Origin: Pseudomonas putida
Lineage (GTDB): Bacteria > Pseudomonadota > Gammaproteobacteria > Pseudomonadales > Pseudomonadaceae
DNA: 64,000 nt
Reading direction: 5' to 3'
NCBI RefSeq assembly: GCF_016406145.1
Contig: NZ_CP066306.1
Coordinates: 4,464,001-4,528,000 of the forward strand
Shown here in pieces: positions 8,514 through 22,334 of this stretch. The first letter of the stretch is position 1. The number at the start of each line of letters is the position of its first letter. The notes under the pieces are model-generated. The model saw only the letters and a program-made list of their open reading frames with translations, did not search any database and had not been told where the DNA came from. Both the position numbers and the translations under genes were made by a program.

Positions 8514-8587
8514 GGTGCTGCAGGTTATTAGCCTGGCCTGCAGCCACATGCCCGTAAACCGCGCGGCCCTGAGAGGAAGGGCCGCCG
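8514..8587 (+). promoter_or_regulatory. fdxA leader with two hairpins
   Basis: Between mutS and fdxA a TAGAAT -10-like box (about 8492-8497) is followed by two stem-loops. The first pairs CTGCAGG with CCTGCAG (8518-8543); the second pairs GCGGCCCT with AGGGCCGC (8563-8585). The fdxA ribosome site follows at about 8598. The hairpins may be a mutS terminator-like element or may shape the fdxA leader; no T-tract is present. Confidence 0.4.
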
Positions 8588-8612
8588 CCGTTGCCTGAGG
8601 AGAGAACTAGAA

Positions 8613-8936
8613 ATGACCTTCGTCGTCACCGACAACTGCATCAAATGCAAATACACCGACTGCGTGGAAGTCTGTCCGGTGGACTGCTTCTACGAAGGCC
8701 CGAACTTCCTGGTCATTCACCCGGACGAGTGCATCGACTGTGCACTGTGCGAGCCAGAATGCCCGGCCCAGGCCATCTTCTCGGAAGACGAAGTGCCTGC
8801 GGGCATGGAGAACTTCCTTGAGCTCAATGCCGAGCTGGCGGAAATCTGGCCGAACATCACTGAGCGGAAGGATGCCCTGCCTGACGCCGAAGAGTGGGAT
8901 GGCAAGCCCGGCAAGATCGCCGATCTGGAACGTTAA
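8613..8936 (+). CDS. fdxA: Seven-iron ferredoxin FdxA
   Basis: This 107-residue ferredoxin carries one [3Fe-4S] and one [4Fe-4S] cluster and acts as a cytosolic low-potential electron carrier, like Azotobacter ferredoxin I. Cys9, Cys17 and Cys50 fit the 3Fe site; Cys21, Cys40, Cys43 and Cys46 fit the 4Fe site; Cys12 and Cys25 correspond to the two free cysteines of the family. The C-terminal half ([14 protein letters not shown]) is the helical extension typical of this class. A strong GAGGAGAG ribosome site precedes the ATG. It lies between mutS and rsmZ-rpoS, its usual place in Pseudomonas. Confidence 0.97.
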   Translation: MTFVVTDNCIKCKYTDCVEVCPVDCFYEGPNFLVIHPDECIDCALCEPECPAQAIFSEDEVPAGMENFLELNAELAEIWPNITERKDALPDAEEWDGKPGKIADLER

Positions 8937-8949
8937 TCGCCCAGATACG

Positions 8950-8975
8950 AAAAAGGCCCGCAACGGGCCTTTTTT
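8950..8975 (+). terminator. fdxA intrinsic terminator
   Basis: AGGCCCG, loop CAA, CGGGCCT followed by a T6 tract makes a textbook intrinsic terminator 14 bases after the fdxA stop. Confidence 0.92.
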
Positions 8976-8990
8976 CATTTTTTACGGGCG

Positions 8991-9120
8991 AAAAAAGGGG
9001 CGGTTTGACCCGCCCACATTTTTTCCGTAGTCCCTGCTTGTCCTAAACATCGTCCTGATGAATCGCGTCTTGCGATGTCCTTGGCCTTCTTCCTGAACGC
9101 CTCTGCATGTCCGTGTGCAC
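8991..9120 (-). ncRNA. rsmZ: Small regulatory RNA RsmZ
   Basis: RsmZ sequesters the translational repressors RsmA/RsmE through exposed GGA motifs and is the main output of GacS/GacA. The minus strand from 9120 to 8991 carries GGA motifs in contexts such as CACGGACA, CAGGAAG, AAGGACA, CAGGACG, TAGGACA and AGGGACTACGGA, several in hairpin-loop settings (for example between ATCGC and GCGAT). It ends in GGGCGG, loop TCAAA-like, CCGCCC and T6, an intrinsic terminator. A TAGTAT -10 box at 9134-9129 places the start near 9120. Location between rpoS and fdxA matches P. aeruginosa rsmZ. About 130 nucleotides is slightly longer than typical, so the exact start is approximate. Confidence 0.88.
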
Positions 9121-9293
9121 AGTTCGAATACTAGCGACTTCTGCAGAGCAGGCAACCGCGAACCCTCACAAGACATTACCGTGGACACATTTCCACAAAT
9201 CTAAAAAGTTCAATTATTTCAGGCGGTTGAGAAAAAAACGAATCAGGAAACGACAATGATTTACTGGCCTTTACGTGTTTGGCTTACACCACA

Positions 9294-9311
9294 AGTAAGC
9301 AAAGGCTTACA
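9294..9311 (-). promoter_or_regulatory. GacA-binding upstream activating sequence for rsmZ
   Basis: The minus strand reads TGTAAG-CCTTTG-CTTACT, matching the GacA consensus TGTAAGN6CTTACA at 11 of 12 conserved bases. It lies about 180 bases upstream of the predicted rsmZ start, with an AT-rich segment between, which agrees with the unusually distant box described for rsmZ in pseudomonads. A further GTGTAAGCC half-site lies at about 9279-9287. Confidence 0.88.
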
Positions 9312-9391
9312 CTCAGTGCATCTGGGGTAGCAAGTTACATATTGGTTCGTGCTCAGATAATTGCCGGCCGCTATAGCCTGCACACCAAACA

Positions 9392-9420
9392 AAAACGCCC
9401 CGAGGTCATCGGGGCGTTTT
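9392..9420 (-). terminator. rpoS intrinsic terminator
   Basis: AAAACGCCCCGA, a five-base loop, TCGGGGCGTTTT forms a 12-pair stem ending in a T-tract on the minus strand, 19 bases beyond the rpoS stop. It separates rpoS transcription from the rsmZ control region. Confidence 0.92.
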
Positions 9421-9439
9421 GCATACTGGCATGGAGTGC

Positions 9440-10447
9440 TTACTGGAACAGCGACTCACTGGACAGACCATTCTTCTCCAGGATCTCACGCAGGCGCTTG
9501 AGCCCCTCAACCTGAATCTGCCGCACCCGCTCGCGGGTAAGGCCGATTTCCAGACCTACATCCTCCAAGGTGCTGCTTTCATGCCCGCGCAGACCAAAAC
9601 GGCGTACCACCACTTCGCGCTGCTTGTCGGTGAGCTCGCCCAGCCACTGGTCGATGCTCTGTGACAGGTCGTCATCCTGCAGCAGCTCGCACGGGTCGGT
9701 AGGACGATCGTCGGTGAGTGTATCGAGCAGGGTCTTGTCCGAATCTGGCCCGAGCGAAACATCCACCGACGATACCCGCTCGTTAAGACCAAGCATGCGC
9801 TTGACCTCGGCAACGGGTTTTTCCAGCAGGGTGGCGATCTCTTCAGGGGAAGGTTCGTGGTCGAGCTTTTGGGTCAACTCCCGCGCGGCACGCAGGTAGA
9901 CGTTGAGCTCCTTGACCACGTGGATCGGCAGGCGAATGGTGCGGGTCTGGTTCATGATCGCCCGCTCGATGGTCTGGCGGATCCACCACGTCGCATAGGT
10001 CGAGAAACGGAAACCGCGCTCCGGGTCGAACTTCTCGACTGCACGAATCAGCCCCAGGTTGCCCTCCTCGATCAGGTCGAGCAAGGACAGGCCGCGGTTC
10101 ACATAACGACGGGCGATTTTCACAACCAGGCGCAGGTTGCTTTCGATCATGCGCTTGCGCCCGGCTGGATCACCCTTCTGCGACAGGCGCGCGAAGTGCA
10201 CTTCCTCTTCCGGCGAAAGCAGAGGCGAGAAACCGATCTCGTTGAGGTACAACTGGGTGGCATCAAGCGCCCGGCTGTAATCGATGTATTTATGCTGCTT
10301 GAGCGTAGAGCCTGATTTGGCCCTGGTCCGAACCGACGGTACAGCAGGTTCGTCTGACACCACATCCGTTTCCAAAACGATGCCCGTCTCCATCAGGAGC
10401 ACGTCATCGTCGATGTCAAACTCCGGCGCTTCTTTATTGAGAGCCAT
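9440..10447 (-). CDS. rpoS: Stationary-phase sigma factor RpoS
   Basis: RpoS (sigma38) directs RNA polymerase to stationary-phase and stress genes. The 335-residue protein has region 1.2 ([21 protein letters not shown]), region 2 with the core-binding and -10 recognition segment ([20 protein letters not shown] then [15 protein letters not shown]), region 3, and region 4 helix-turn-helix ([19 protein letters not shown]). All are intact and length matches Pseudomonas RpoS. The ATG at 10447 has AAGGAC upstream. It lies directly downstream of nlpD, whose coding region normally holds the main rpoS promoter, and is followed by rsmZ. Confidence 0.98.
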   Translation of the reverse strand: MALNKEAPEFDIDDDVLLMETGIVLETDVVSDEPAVPSVRTRAKSGSTLKQHKYIDYSRALDATQLYLNEIGFSPLLSPEEEVHFARLSQKGDPAGRKRMIESNLRLVVKIARRYVNRGLSLLDLIEEGNLGLIRAVEKFDPERGFRFSTYATWWIRQTIERAIMNQTRTIRLPIHVVKELNVYLRAARELTQKLDHEPSPEEIATLLEKPVAEVKRMLGLNERVSSVDVSLGPDSDKTLLDTLTDDRPTDPCELLQDDDLSQSIDQWLGELTDKQREVVVRRFGLRGHESSTLEDVGLEIGLTRERVRQIQVEGLKRLREILEKNGLSSESLFQ

Positions 10448-10462
10448 TGTTATAGTCCTTTG

Positions 10463-10478
10463 CTGAGTTCGAACTCAG
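10463..10478 (-). promoter_or_regulatory. Palindrome next to the rpoS ribosome site
   Basis: CTGAGTTCGAACTCAG is a perfect 16-base palindrome that ends two bases before the AAAGGAC ribosome site of rpoS on the minus strand. In RNA it can form a six- to eight-pair hairpin at the edge of the initiation region. It might modulate rpoS translation or bind a dimeric protein as DNA; the role is inferred. Confidence 0.5.
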
Positions 10479-10555
10479 ACTCGAGCGGCGCCTGCATCCC
10501 TGGCATCGCTGGAGCCTCTCCCCTCTACTTCAGAGGAACAGGCCGGGTACAACAA

Positions 10556-11413
10556 TCAACGACGTGGCAGGAACTGGAGTGGATCGACGGGTTTGCCCTG
10601 GCGGCGAATCTCGAAATGCAGCTTCACCCGATCAGTGCCCGTGGACCCCATTTCAGCAATCGACTGCCCTGCCTTGACCTGCTGCCCCTCCCGAACCAAC
10701 AGCCTGCGGTTGTGACCGTAGGCACTGACGTAGGTATCGCTGTGCTTGATGATGATCAGTTCGCCGTAGCCCCGCAAGCCACTCCCGGCGTAGACCACCG
10801 CACCATCAGACGCAGCAAAAACAGGCTGTCCCAAATCACCGGCGATATCAATGCCTTTATTCAAACTACCGTTTGAAGCGAATTTTCCAATCAGCACGCC
10901 ATTTGCAGGCCAGGTCCAACCGCCCACCGCGCGCTCTGCGGCGGGCACCGTGGTAACGACCGTAGTAGGCGTGGTGCGCGTTGCTGGCGTCGTTTTTCCG
11001 CCGTTGGCAGGCGCCGTGATAAGTTTTTCAACAGGGCGACGAATGACCGTCGTCTTGCTCGAAGAAGAGGGGCTGGACACCACTGTGGTGCTGCCGGTAG
11101 CGCCGCTGCTGAAGCGGATCGCCTGGCCAGGCCGGATGGTGTACGGGGCAGCAATGCCATTGCGGGCTGCGAGCTCCTTGTAGTCCCAGCCGTAGCGAAA
11201 CGCAATGGAGAACAGCGTATCGCCAGGTTTGACCACATACTGCCCGGAGGTCACGGTCGGCCGCTTGGGCGCCGCATTGCTGCGGTCGACCACGCGTGCG
11301 CCGCCCGATCCGGTGCTGGAGCAACCAGTCAGCAGTGCGCCCATGGCCAGTGCAATCACCAGAAGCTTGAAACCCAACCAATCCTTGCGCTGCCGAATGA
11401 CTGTATGCCCCAC
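10556..11413 (-). CDS. nlpD: Lipoprotein NlpD (LysM and degenerate LytM domains)
   Basis: NlpD is an outer-membrane lipoprotein that activates an amidase during septum splitting. The 285-residue form begins at a GTG (11413) with AGGGGAG five bases upstream; an ATG five codons earlier lacks a ribosome site. A signal sequence leads to the lipobox LLTGC near residue 25. A LysM domain (YVVKPGDTLFSIAFRYG) follows, then a linker rich in Thr and Val, then an M23/LytM domain. That domain lacks catalytic zinc ligands: the first motif reads NKGIDI instead of H-x-G-x-D and the last reads VKLHFE instead of H-x-H. It is therefore probably an activator rather than an endopeptidase. Downstream is rpoS. Confidence 0.94.
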   Translation of the reverse strand: MGHTVIRQRKDWLGFKLLVIALAMGALLTGCSSTGSGGARVVDRSNAAPKRPTVTSGQYVVKPGDTLFSIAFRYGWDYKELAARNGIAAPYTIRPGQAIRFSSGATGSTTVVSSPSSSSKTTVIRRPVEKLITAPANGGKTTPATRTTPTTVVTTVPAAERAVGGWTWPANGVLIGKFASNGSLNKGIDIAGDLGQPVFAASDGAVVYAGSGLRGYGELIIIKHSDTYVSAYGHNRRLLVREGQQVKAGQSIAEMGSTGTDRVKLHFEIRRQGKPVDPLQFLPRR

Positions 11414-11599
11414 CCGCGCTCCCCTCATGGTGCCGAAAATCGAAAATACGGAAAGAAATGCAATAATGTTGCAATTATAACCGAGCGCAACTGCATTGGC
11501 AGGCTCGGTGCACAGGCTCAGTAAAGAGCCGGGATGCCCCGCCAGATAGACAGGGCGATGCGGCAAGAATTCGTCGCCACCACAAATATTCCCTGCAGC

Positions 11600-13013
<1,414 letters not shown>

Positions 13014-13026
<13 letters not shown>

Positions 13027-14072
13027 GGGCTGTCCGTCTGCCCTGCCGGCACCAGATCGACGAGTTCGCGCACCACCACGGTGGCGAAGCATCCGGCCGG
13101 AAGGACGAATTCCAGTTGCAGGATATCAGGCTCGGGATAATGCCACGTCAGGCCGCCAATAGGGAGCCGCAGGATGCGCCGTTCGTGACTCATGCCTGCA
13201 TTGGCCAGCCATTGGCACAGCAATGCATGCTGCTGACCTATCGCCGTCTCCAGCGTCAAGGCCGCGCCGGCCGCTGGAGACGGGCCCTCGCCCCACATCG
13301 GGCCGGTGGGATGCAAATCCAGAATGGCCAGGCGAGGATCTGAACATTCCTGTTCACCCGCCGAAAAAAAACTGCGGCTATCGGTGAATGCCAACAGGTC
13401 ACCAACTTGGGCCCGCTGCCAACTGCCGTCGGCAACGCGAGCGGCCAGGACCTGGTTGAACAGGTAGCTGCGGGCAGCCGAGAGCAGCCGCGAACGCACG
13501 TTGCGCTGCTCGGGCAGGGCCTTGCGGGCAGCCCAGTGCTGGGCATCCTGGACATTGCCGCCGCCATGCCCGAAACGCTGGCCGCCGAAGTAGTTCGGCA
13601 CACCCTGCTGTTTGAGCGTCTGCAGGCGGGCATCGAGGGCAGCATGATCAGCCGCCAGCGCCGTAAGGCGCAGGGTGAAGCCATTGGCCGAATGGGCGCC
13701 GCGCTGCAGTTTGCGCTGGTGACGCACCTGCTTGAGCACACGCAGAGTGGCATCTTCGGCACGCGACAGGTCGGGGTCTGCCTTACCGGGCAGATGCAGG
13801 CTGAACCACTGGCGCGTCAGGGCCTGGCGGTCCTTGAGGCCGGCATAGCTGATCGAACGCACCGGCACGCCCGCGGCTCGCGCCAGGCGGCGGGCAGCTT
13901 CCTCAGTATTGAGGTCGCGCTTCTCCACCCACAACCACAGGTGCTCGCCCTGGCCCGATAGCGGAATGTCCAGCACCTCATCGACCTGGAAGTCTTCGGC
14001 AACAGCCTTGAGTATCGCAGTGCCCAGGGGTTGGCCCGATGCGCGCGGGCCCAGCAGTTCCAGTTCGGTCAT
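13014..14072 (-). CDS. truD: tRNA pseudouridine-13 synthase TruD
   Basis: TruD makes pseudouridine 13 in tRNA-Glu. The 352-residue protein has the catalytic aspartate in the motif [17 protein letters not shown] near residue 80 and the TruD insertion with NYFGGQRFG near 162-170. The start ATGA overlaps the ispF stop. It lies in the conserved ispF-truD-surE-pcm order. Confidence 0.97.
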
Positions 14073-14542
14073 GCTGGCAGCAGCAGGGCGACCGCATGCA
14101 CGGCGATACCCTCCTCGCGGCCGGTGAAGCCCAGTTTCTCGGTGGTGGTGGCCTTGACGTTGACCTGGTCGAGTTCGACCTGCAGGTCCTCGGCGATCCG
14201 TTGGCGCATGGTTTCGATATGCGGAGACATTTTCGGCGCCTGGGCAACGATGGTGGCGTCGACATTACCGACTTTCCAGCCTTTGGCCTGGACGATGCCG
14301 ACCACATGGCGTAGCAGTACGCGACTGTCGGCGCCCTTGAATTGCGGGTCCGTATCGGGGAAGTGCTTGCCGATGTCACCCAGACCCGCCGCGCCAAGCA
14401 AGGCATCGCTCAGGGCATGCAGCAGCACGTCACCGTCGGAGTGGGCCAGGAGGCCGTATTTGTGGGGGATACGCACCCCACCCAGGGTAATGAAATCACC
14501 GTCGCAAAAACGGTGCACATCGTAGCCGTGGCCAATACGCAT
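14069..14542 (-). CDS. ispF: 2-C-methyl-D-erythritol 2,4-cyclodiphosphate synthase
   Basis: IspF carries out the fifth step of the MEP isoprenoid pathway, releasing CMP to form the cyclic diphosphate. The 157-residue protein has the zinc ligands Asp8, His10 (GYDVH) and His42 (DVLLHALSD), and the C-terminal [14 protein letters not shown] motif. Its partner ispD is 3 kb away at 17804-18511 rather than adjacent, as is usual in Pseudomonas. The ATG sits only two bases after the T-tract of a terminator hairpin, with no free ribosome site; the hairpin's own 3' arm (CAGGGCG) is the only Shine-Dalgarno-like sequence. Confidence 0.97.
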   Translation of the reverse strand: MRIGHGYDVHRFCDGDFITLGGVRIPHKYGLLAHSDGDVLLHALSDALLGAAGLGDIGKHFPDTDPQFKGADSRVLLRHVVGIVQAKGWKVGNVDATIVAQAPKMSPHIETMRQRIAEDLQVELDQVNVKATTTEKLGFTGREEGIAVHAVALLLPA

Positions 14543-14544
14543 AG

Positions 14545-14570
14545 AAAAACGCCCTGATTGAGTCAGGGCG
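14545..14570 (-). terminator. Terminator hairpin abutting the ispF start
   Basis: On the minus strand CGCCCTGA, a five-base loop and TCAGGGCG are followed by T5, then CT and the ispF ATG. It is a strong intrinsic terminator for transcription from fghA, but also encloses the only purine-rich sequence that could serve ispF initiation. Confidence 0.85.
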
Positions 14571-14589
14571 TGATTCTACCTGCATTTCG

Positions 14590-14683
14590 AGCTGCAAGCT
14601 GCAAGCTGCAAGCCACAAGCAAAAAGCACGCGTTGCGCTGGTCGCACTTTCTTGCGGCTTGAAGCTTGCTGCTTGTAGCTGCA
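14590..14683. repeat. CAAGC-rich imperfect inverted repeat
   Basis: The left part has three tandem GCTGCAA units ending in AAGCC; the right part reads as an approximate reverse complement (GGCTTGAAGCTTGCTGCTTGTAGCTGC). They are separated by about 43 bases. A similar element occurs at 59444-59541. This looks like a dispersed Pseudomonas intergenic repeat that can fold into a long hairpin. Its right arm touches the fghA stop codon. Confidence 0.7.
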
Positions 14684-14686
14684 GCC

Positions 14687-15541
14687 CTACCCCCGACCAA
14701 GTGCCACTGCGTGATGACGCAGATGCTCATCGATGAAGCTGGCGATGAAGTAATAGCTATGGTCATAGCCAGGTTGCAGGCGCAGGCTCAGCGCATGCCC
14801 CCCTTTGCGGGCCGCCTGCTCCAACGCTTCAGGCTTGAGCTGCTTGGCAAGGAAGTCGTCACGATCGCCCTGATCGACCAGCAACGGCGGGCACTCGCCC
14901 GCTGGTGTCTCGGCAAGCAGCACACTGGCATCCCACTCGCGCCAGCGCGCCCGGTCATCACCCAGGTAACGGCTGAATGCCTTCTCCCCCCAAGGGCAAT
15001 CCATCGGATTGCTGATCGGCGAAAACGCCGATACAGAGCTGTAGCGACCCGGGTTGCGCAGGGCGCAGACAAGCGCGCCATGCCCACCCATGGAATGGCC
15101 ACTGATGCTGCGTTGGTCCGAGGCTGGGAAGTGCGCTTCGATCAGCTCTGGCAGCTCCTTGACCACATAGTCGTGCATGCGGTAGTGCTGCGCCCAGGGC
15201 TGCTGGGTGGCGTTGAGGTAGAAGCCGGCACCCAGGCCGAAGTCCCAGGCACCGTCAGGGTCGCCCGGCACCTGCTCGCCACGCGGGCTGGTATCTGGCG
15301 CTACGATGATCAGGCCAAGCTCGGCGGCCAGGCGCTGGGCGCCGGCCTTCTGCATGAAGTTCTCGTCGGTACAGGTCAGGCCGCTGAGCCAGTACAGCAC
15401 TGGCAGCTTTTCGCCCTGTTCGGCCTGCGGTGGTAGGTAAACGGCGAACACCATGTCGCAACCCAGCACCTTGGAGTGATGCCGGTAACGCTTGTGCCAG
15501 CCGCCAAAGCTTTTCTGGCAGGAGATGTTATCCAGGCTCAT
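14687..15541 (-). CDS. fghA: S-formylglutathione hydrolase
   Basis: This 284-residue esterase-D-type enzyme hydrolyses S-formylglutathione to formate and glutathione, the last step of glutathione-dependent formaldehyde detoxification. The nucleophile Ser150 lies in [10 protein letters not shown]; the charge-relay histidine is in YDHSYYF near residue 260. It lies eight bases after adhC, which makes the substrate, and the two form an operon. The gene ends within a repeat. Confidence 0.97.
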   Translation of the reverse strand: MSLDNISCQKSFGGWHKRYRHHSKVLGCDMVFAVYLPPQAEQGEKLPVLYWLSGLTCTDENFMQKAGAQRLAAELGLIIVAPDTSPRGEQVPGDPDGAWDFGLGAGFYLNATQQPWAQHYRMHDYVVKELPELIEAHFPASDQRSISGHSMGGHGALVCALRNPGRYSSVSAFSPISNPMDCPWGEKAFSRYLGDDRARWREWDASVLLAETPAGECPPLLVDQGDRDDFLAKQLKPEALEQAARKGGHALSLRLQPGYDHSYYFIASFIDEHLRHHAVALGRG

Positions 15542-15549
15542 GGCTCACC

Positions 15550-16769
<1,220 letters not shown>

Positions 16770-17666
16770 ATGATCAGTCGGTGGGAAGGCATCGATGAAT
16801 TCGTAGCCGTGGCCGAATCGGGCCAGTTCACGGCCGCAGCCGAGCGCATGGGCGTATCGTCGTCGCATATAAGCCGGCAGATCGCCCGCCTTGAGGAGCG
16901 CTTGCAAACCCGCCTGCTGTATCGCAGTACGCGCCGCGTGACCCTGAGTGAAGCCGGGCAGACATTCCTGCAACATTGCCAACGCCTGCAGGATGGCCGT
17001 GAAGAAGCACTGCGCGCCATGGGTGACCTGGCCAGCGAACCCAAGGGGCTATTGCGCATGACCTGTGCTGTGGCTTATGGCGAGCGCTTCATCGTGCCGC
17101 TGGTGACGCGCTTCATGGCGCTGTATCCACAGTTGCGGGTCGAAGTGGAGTTGAGCAACCGCACGCTGGACCTGCTGCACGAAGGCATGGACCTGGCCAT
17201 TCGCCTGGGCCGGCTTGCCGATTCGAGGTTGGTGGCGACGCGCCTGGCGCCACGGCGCATGTACCTGTGCGCTTCACCCGCCTACCTTGAGCGCTACGGC
17301 CGTCCGCACAGCCTGTCGGAACTGGCCCGGCACAACTGCCTGGTGGGCAGCTCGGACCTGTGGGCATTGCAACAGGACGGGCGCGAGATCAGCCAACGGG
17401 TGCAGGGCAACTGGCGGTGCAATAGTGGCCAGGCAGTGCTGGATGCCGCTTTACTGGGAATGGGGCTATGCCAGTTGCCGGATTACTACGTACTGGAACA
17501 CCTAAACAGCGGCGCACTGGTGTCGTTGCTGGAAGCGCATCAGCCGCCCAATACGGCGGTGTGGGCGCTGTATCCGCAGCAGCGGCACCTGTCGCCCAAG
17601 GTTCGGCGGCTGGTGGATTATCTGAAGGAAGGGTTAGCGGGGATGCCGGAGTACCGAATGGCCTGA
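16770..17666 (+). CDS. gfnR: LysR-family regulator, GfnR-like
   Basis: This 298-residue LysR regulator has an N-terminal winged helix-turn-helix (QFTAAAERMGVSSSHISRQI, residues 17-36) and a C-terminal ligand-binding domain. It is divergent from adhC-fghA. In P. aeruginosa the orthologously placed gene (PA3630, GfnR) activates adhC-fghA in response to formaldehyde produced from one-carbon compounds, so the same role is likely here. The start ATG at 16770 has AGGGAT upstream. The symbol rests on synteny and family. Confidence 0.85.
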   Translation: MISRWEGIDEFVAVAESGQFTAAAERMGVSSSHISRQIARLEERLQTRLLYRSTRRVTLSEAGQTFLQHCQRLQDGREEALRAMGDLASEPKGLLRMTCAVAYGERFIVPLVTRFMALYPQLRVEVELSNRTLDLLHEGMDLAIRLGRLADSRLVATRLAPRRMYLCASPAYLERYGRPHSLSELARHNCLVGSSDLWALQQDGREISQRVQGNWRCNSGQAVLDAALLGMGLCQLPDYYVLEHLNSGALVSLLEAHQPPNTAVWALYPQQRHLSPKVRRLVDYLKEGLAGMPEYRMA

Positions 17667-17675
17667 CAGTTTAGC

Positions 17676-17796
17676 GGGTCCGCTTTGCGGCCCAATCGCC
17701 GGCAAGCCGGCTCCCACTGGGTTTGCGCTGAACTTGAGAGCAGCGGGGTAACCTGTGGGAGCCGGCTTGCCGGCGATTGGGCCGCGAAGCGGACCC
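17676..17796. repeat. Paired REP-like inverted repeat
   Basis: Two 42-base arms (17676-17717 and 17755-17796) are reverse complements with one mismatch, separated by 37 bases. Each arm contains GCCGGCAAGCCGGCTCCCAC or its complement, the core of REP-like elements common in the P. putida group. It sits between convergent gfnR and ispD and can act as a bidirectional terminator. Confidence 0.9.
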
Positions 17797-17803
17797 GGAA
17801 ATC

Positions 17804-18511
17804 TCAGCGGCGCCCTGCCCAACGCTGGCGCAGCCACTCCAGGTCTTCCGGGCGGGTCACCTTGATGTTGTCGCTGCGCCCTTCGATCAGCCGCGGCGCC
17901 TGGCCGGACCATTCGATGGCCGAAGCTTCATCGGTGACTACCACGTCGGACACCAGGCACTCGGCCAAGGCCCGATGCAAAGCCCCAAGGCGGAACATCT
18001 GCGGCGTGTAAGCCTGCCAGATGGTGCTGCGATCCACAGTAGCACTGACCCGCCCATTGGCATCGGCGCGCTTCAGCGTGTCTCGCGCAGGGACCGCCAG
18101 CAGCCCACCTACCGGGTCATCAGCCAATTCCGACAACAAACGGTCAAGATCCGTACGAGCCAGGTTCGGCCGCGCCGCATCGTGCACCAACACCCAGTCA
18201 GTGTCCGCCGCATCTTGGGCATGCAACAGCAACAGGGCATTGAGCACCGAGTCGGCGCGTTCACGCCCACCCGACGCACGCTGGATGCGGGGATCGCTGG
18301 CGCAGCGCAAGCCCGGCCAGTAAGGATCATCCGCAGCAATGCTGACCACAACACCCTTGAGCGTCGGATGGCCGAGAAAACAGTCGAGGCTATGCTCGAG
18401 AAGGGTCTGCCCACCCAATTGCAAATACTGCTTCGGGCGGTCGGCAGCCATGCGGGCACCTACGCCCGCAGCAGGAATCACGGCCCAGAAGGCCGGCAGG
18501 GTTTTGATCAT
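17804..18511 (-). CDS. ispD: 2-C-methyl-D-erythritol 4-phosphate cytidylyltransferase
   Basis: IspD joins MEP with CTP to make CDP-ME in the isoprenoid pathway. The 235-residue protein has the nucleotide-binding loop PAAGVGARMAADRPKQYL near residues 13-30 and the VHDAARPN motif around 107-114. The start ATGA overlaps the ftsB stop, so ftsB-ispD are coupled. Confidence 0.97.
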   Translation of the reverse strand: MIKTLPAFWAVIPAAGVGARMAADRPKQYLQLGGQTLLEHSLDCFLGHPTLKGVVVSIAADDPYWPGLRCASDPRIQRASGGRERADSVLNALLLLHAQDAADTDWVLVHDAARPNLARTDLDRLLSELADDPVGGLLAVPARDTLKRADANGRVSATVDRSTIWQAYTPQMFRLGALHRALAECLVSDVVVTDEASAIEWSGQAPRLIEGRSDNIKVTRPEDLEWLRQRWAGRR

Positions 18512-18789
18512 TTTTGCGGCAGCTGGAAGAGGGTTTCACCCTCTTTGACCATCCCCAATTCGTGACGAGCCCGTTCTTCAACGGTCTCCATACCTTTTTT
18601 CAATTCCAGGACCTCGGCATAGAGCACGCGGTTACGCTCCAGCAGCCGCTCGTTCTCGGCATGCTGCTCGTCGATCTGCTGCTTGAGCTCAGCCACTTGC
18701 GCCAGGCTGCCGTTACCCACCCACAGGCGGTACTGCAGGCCACCAAGCAGCAGGAGCAGGACAAGGAACAACCAATAGGGACTGCGCAT
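18508..18789 (-). CDS. ftsB: Cell-division protein FtsB
   Basis: FtsB is a bitopic inner-membrane divisome protein that forms a complex with FtsL and FtsQ. The 93-residue protein has a single membrane segment (WLFLVLLLLLGGLQY, about residues 6-20) and a coiled coil from about 27 to 70 (ELKQQIDEQHAENERLLERN), followed by the conserved RARHELGMVKEGE motif. The ATG at 18789 is preferred to the TTG just upstream. It lies in the usual eno-ftsB-ispD order. Confidence 0.95.
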   Translation of the reverse strand: MRSPYWLFLVLLLLLGGLQYRLWVGNGSLAQVAELKQQIDEQHAENERLLERNRVLYAEVLELKKGMETVEERARHELGMVKEGETLFQLPQK

Positions 18790-18840
18790 CAAGGTATCCA
18801 GGTTAAAAAGACCGCCGCGAATAGGCAGACCTCAAATAGC

Positions 18841-18868
18841 ACGAAGCCTGGCCGAGGCCAGGCTTCGT
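18841..18868 (-). terminator. Hairpin downstream of eno
   Basis: ACGAAGCCTGGCC, a two-base loop and GGCCAGGCTTCGT form a perfect 13-pair stem in the 162-base eno-ftsB gap. There is no good T-tract. A second, smaller hairpin (GACAGC/GCTGTC, 18916-18934) flanked by A/T runs lies nearer the eno stop. Together they probably end eno transcription. Confidence 0.6.
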
Positions 18869-18951
18869 CGACAGAAACCCGCATCATGTGTCAGAAATTT
18901 CAGTAAGAAAGTTCCGACAGCTTCGGCTGCTGTCTTTTTACCATCTCTTGC

Positions 18952-20280
<1,329 letters not shown>

Positions 20281-20338
20281 TTAGGAAATTCTTGCCTTGC
20301 ACCAGGCGTAGATGCAGCAGGCAGGCCTGGCAGAAGCA

Positions 20339-20362
20339 GCCCCTGACCGGCGGGTCAGGGGC
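20339..20362. terminator. Hairpin between pyrG and eno
   Basis: GCCCCTGACC, loop GGCG, GGTCAGGGGC forms a ten-pair stem with no T-tract, between the pyrG stop and the eno start. It suggests that the two genes are separately transcribed. The rest of this 195-base gap shows no coding remnant that I can recognise. Confidence 0.6.
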
Positions 20363-20436
20363 AGAACGGACGGTACTTTACCCGAGAAATGAGCTTTGCG
20401 CGGTTTATACCGTCGGAAAACTCACAAAGCCTGAGC

Positions 20437-22086
<1,650 letters not shown>

Positions 22087-22334
22087 TTAAGGCGGCCAGC
22101 GCCGCCGGAGAAAGCGAAGGAAGGCCGAAGCCCCCGATCACCTGCGTCAATCACAGTGCATCTCGAAAAACTGCCGCGTCTGTACAGACCAGGGTTATCC
22201 CCGGCATGGAGCTCGCTCGTCATTTCCAGAATCAGCCCAGCAAAAAACTGCGTGGTAATCGGCAACTGCCGTGTTTCCGAGGAACGCACAGAAGTTGTAT
22301 CAAGAAGGGAGGGTAGTCTACCGGAATGTACCCT

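Noticed and set aside
14590..14683. Tandem GCTGCAA units considered as a CRISPR array
   Set aside because: Units are only about seven bases, lack spacers of regular length, and form an inverted rather than a direct repeat; no cas genes nearby.
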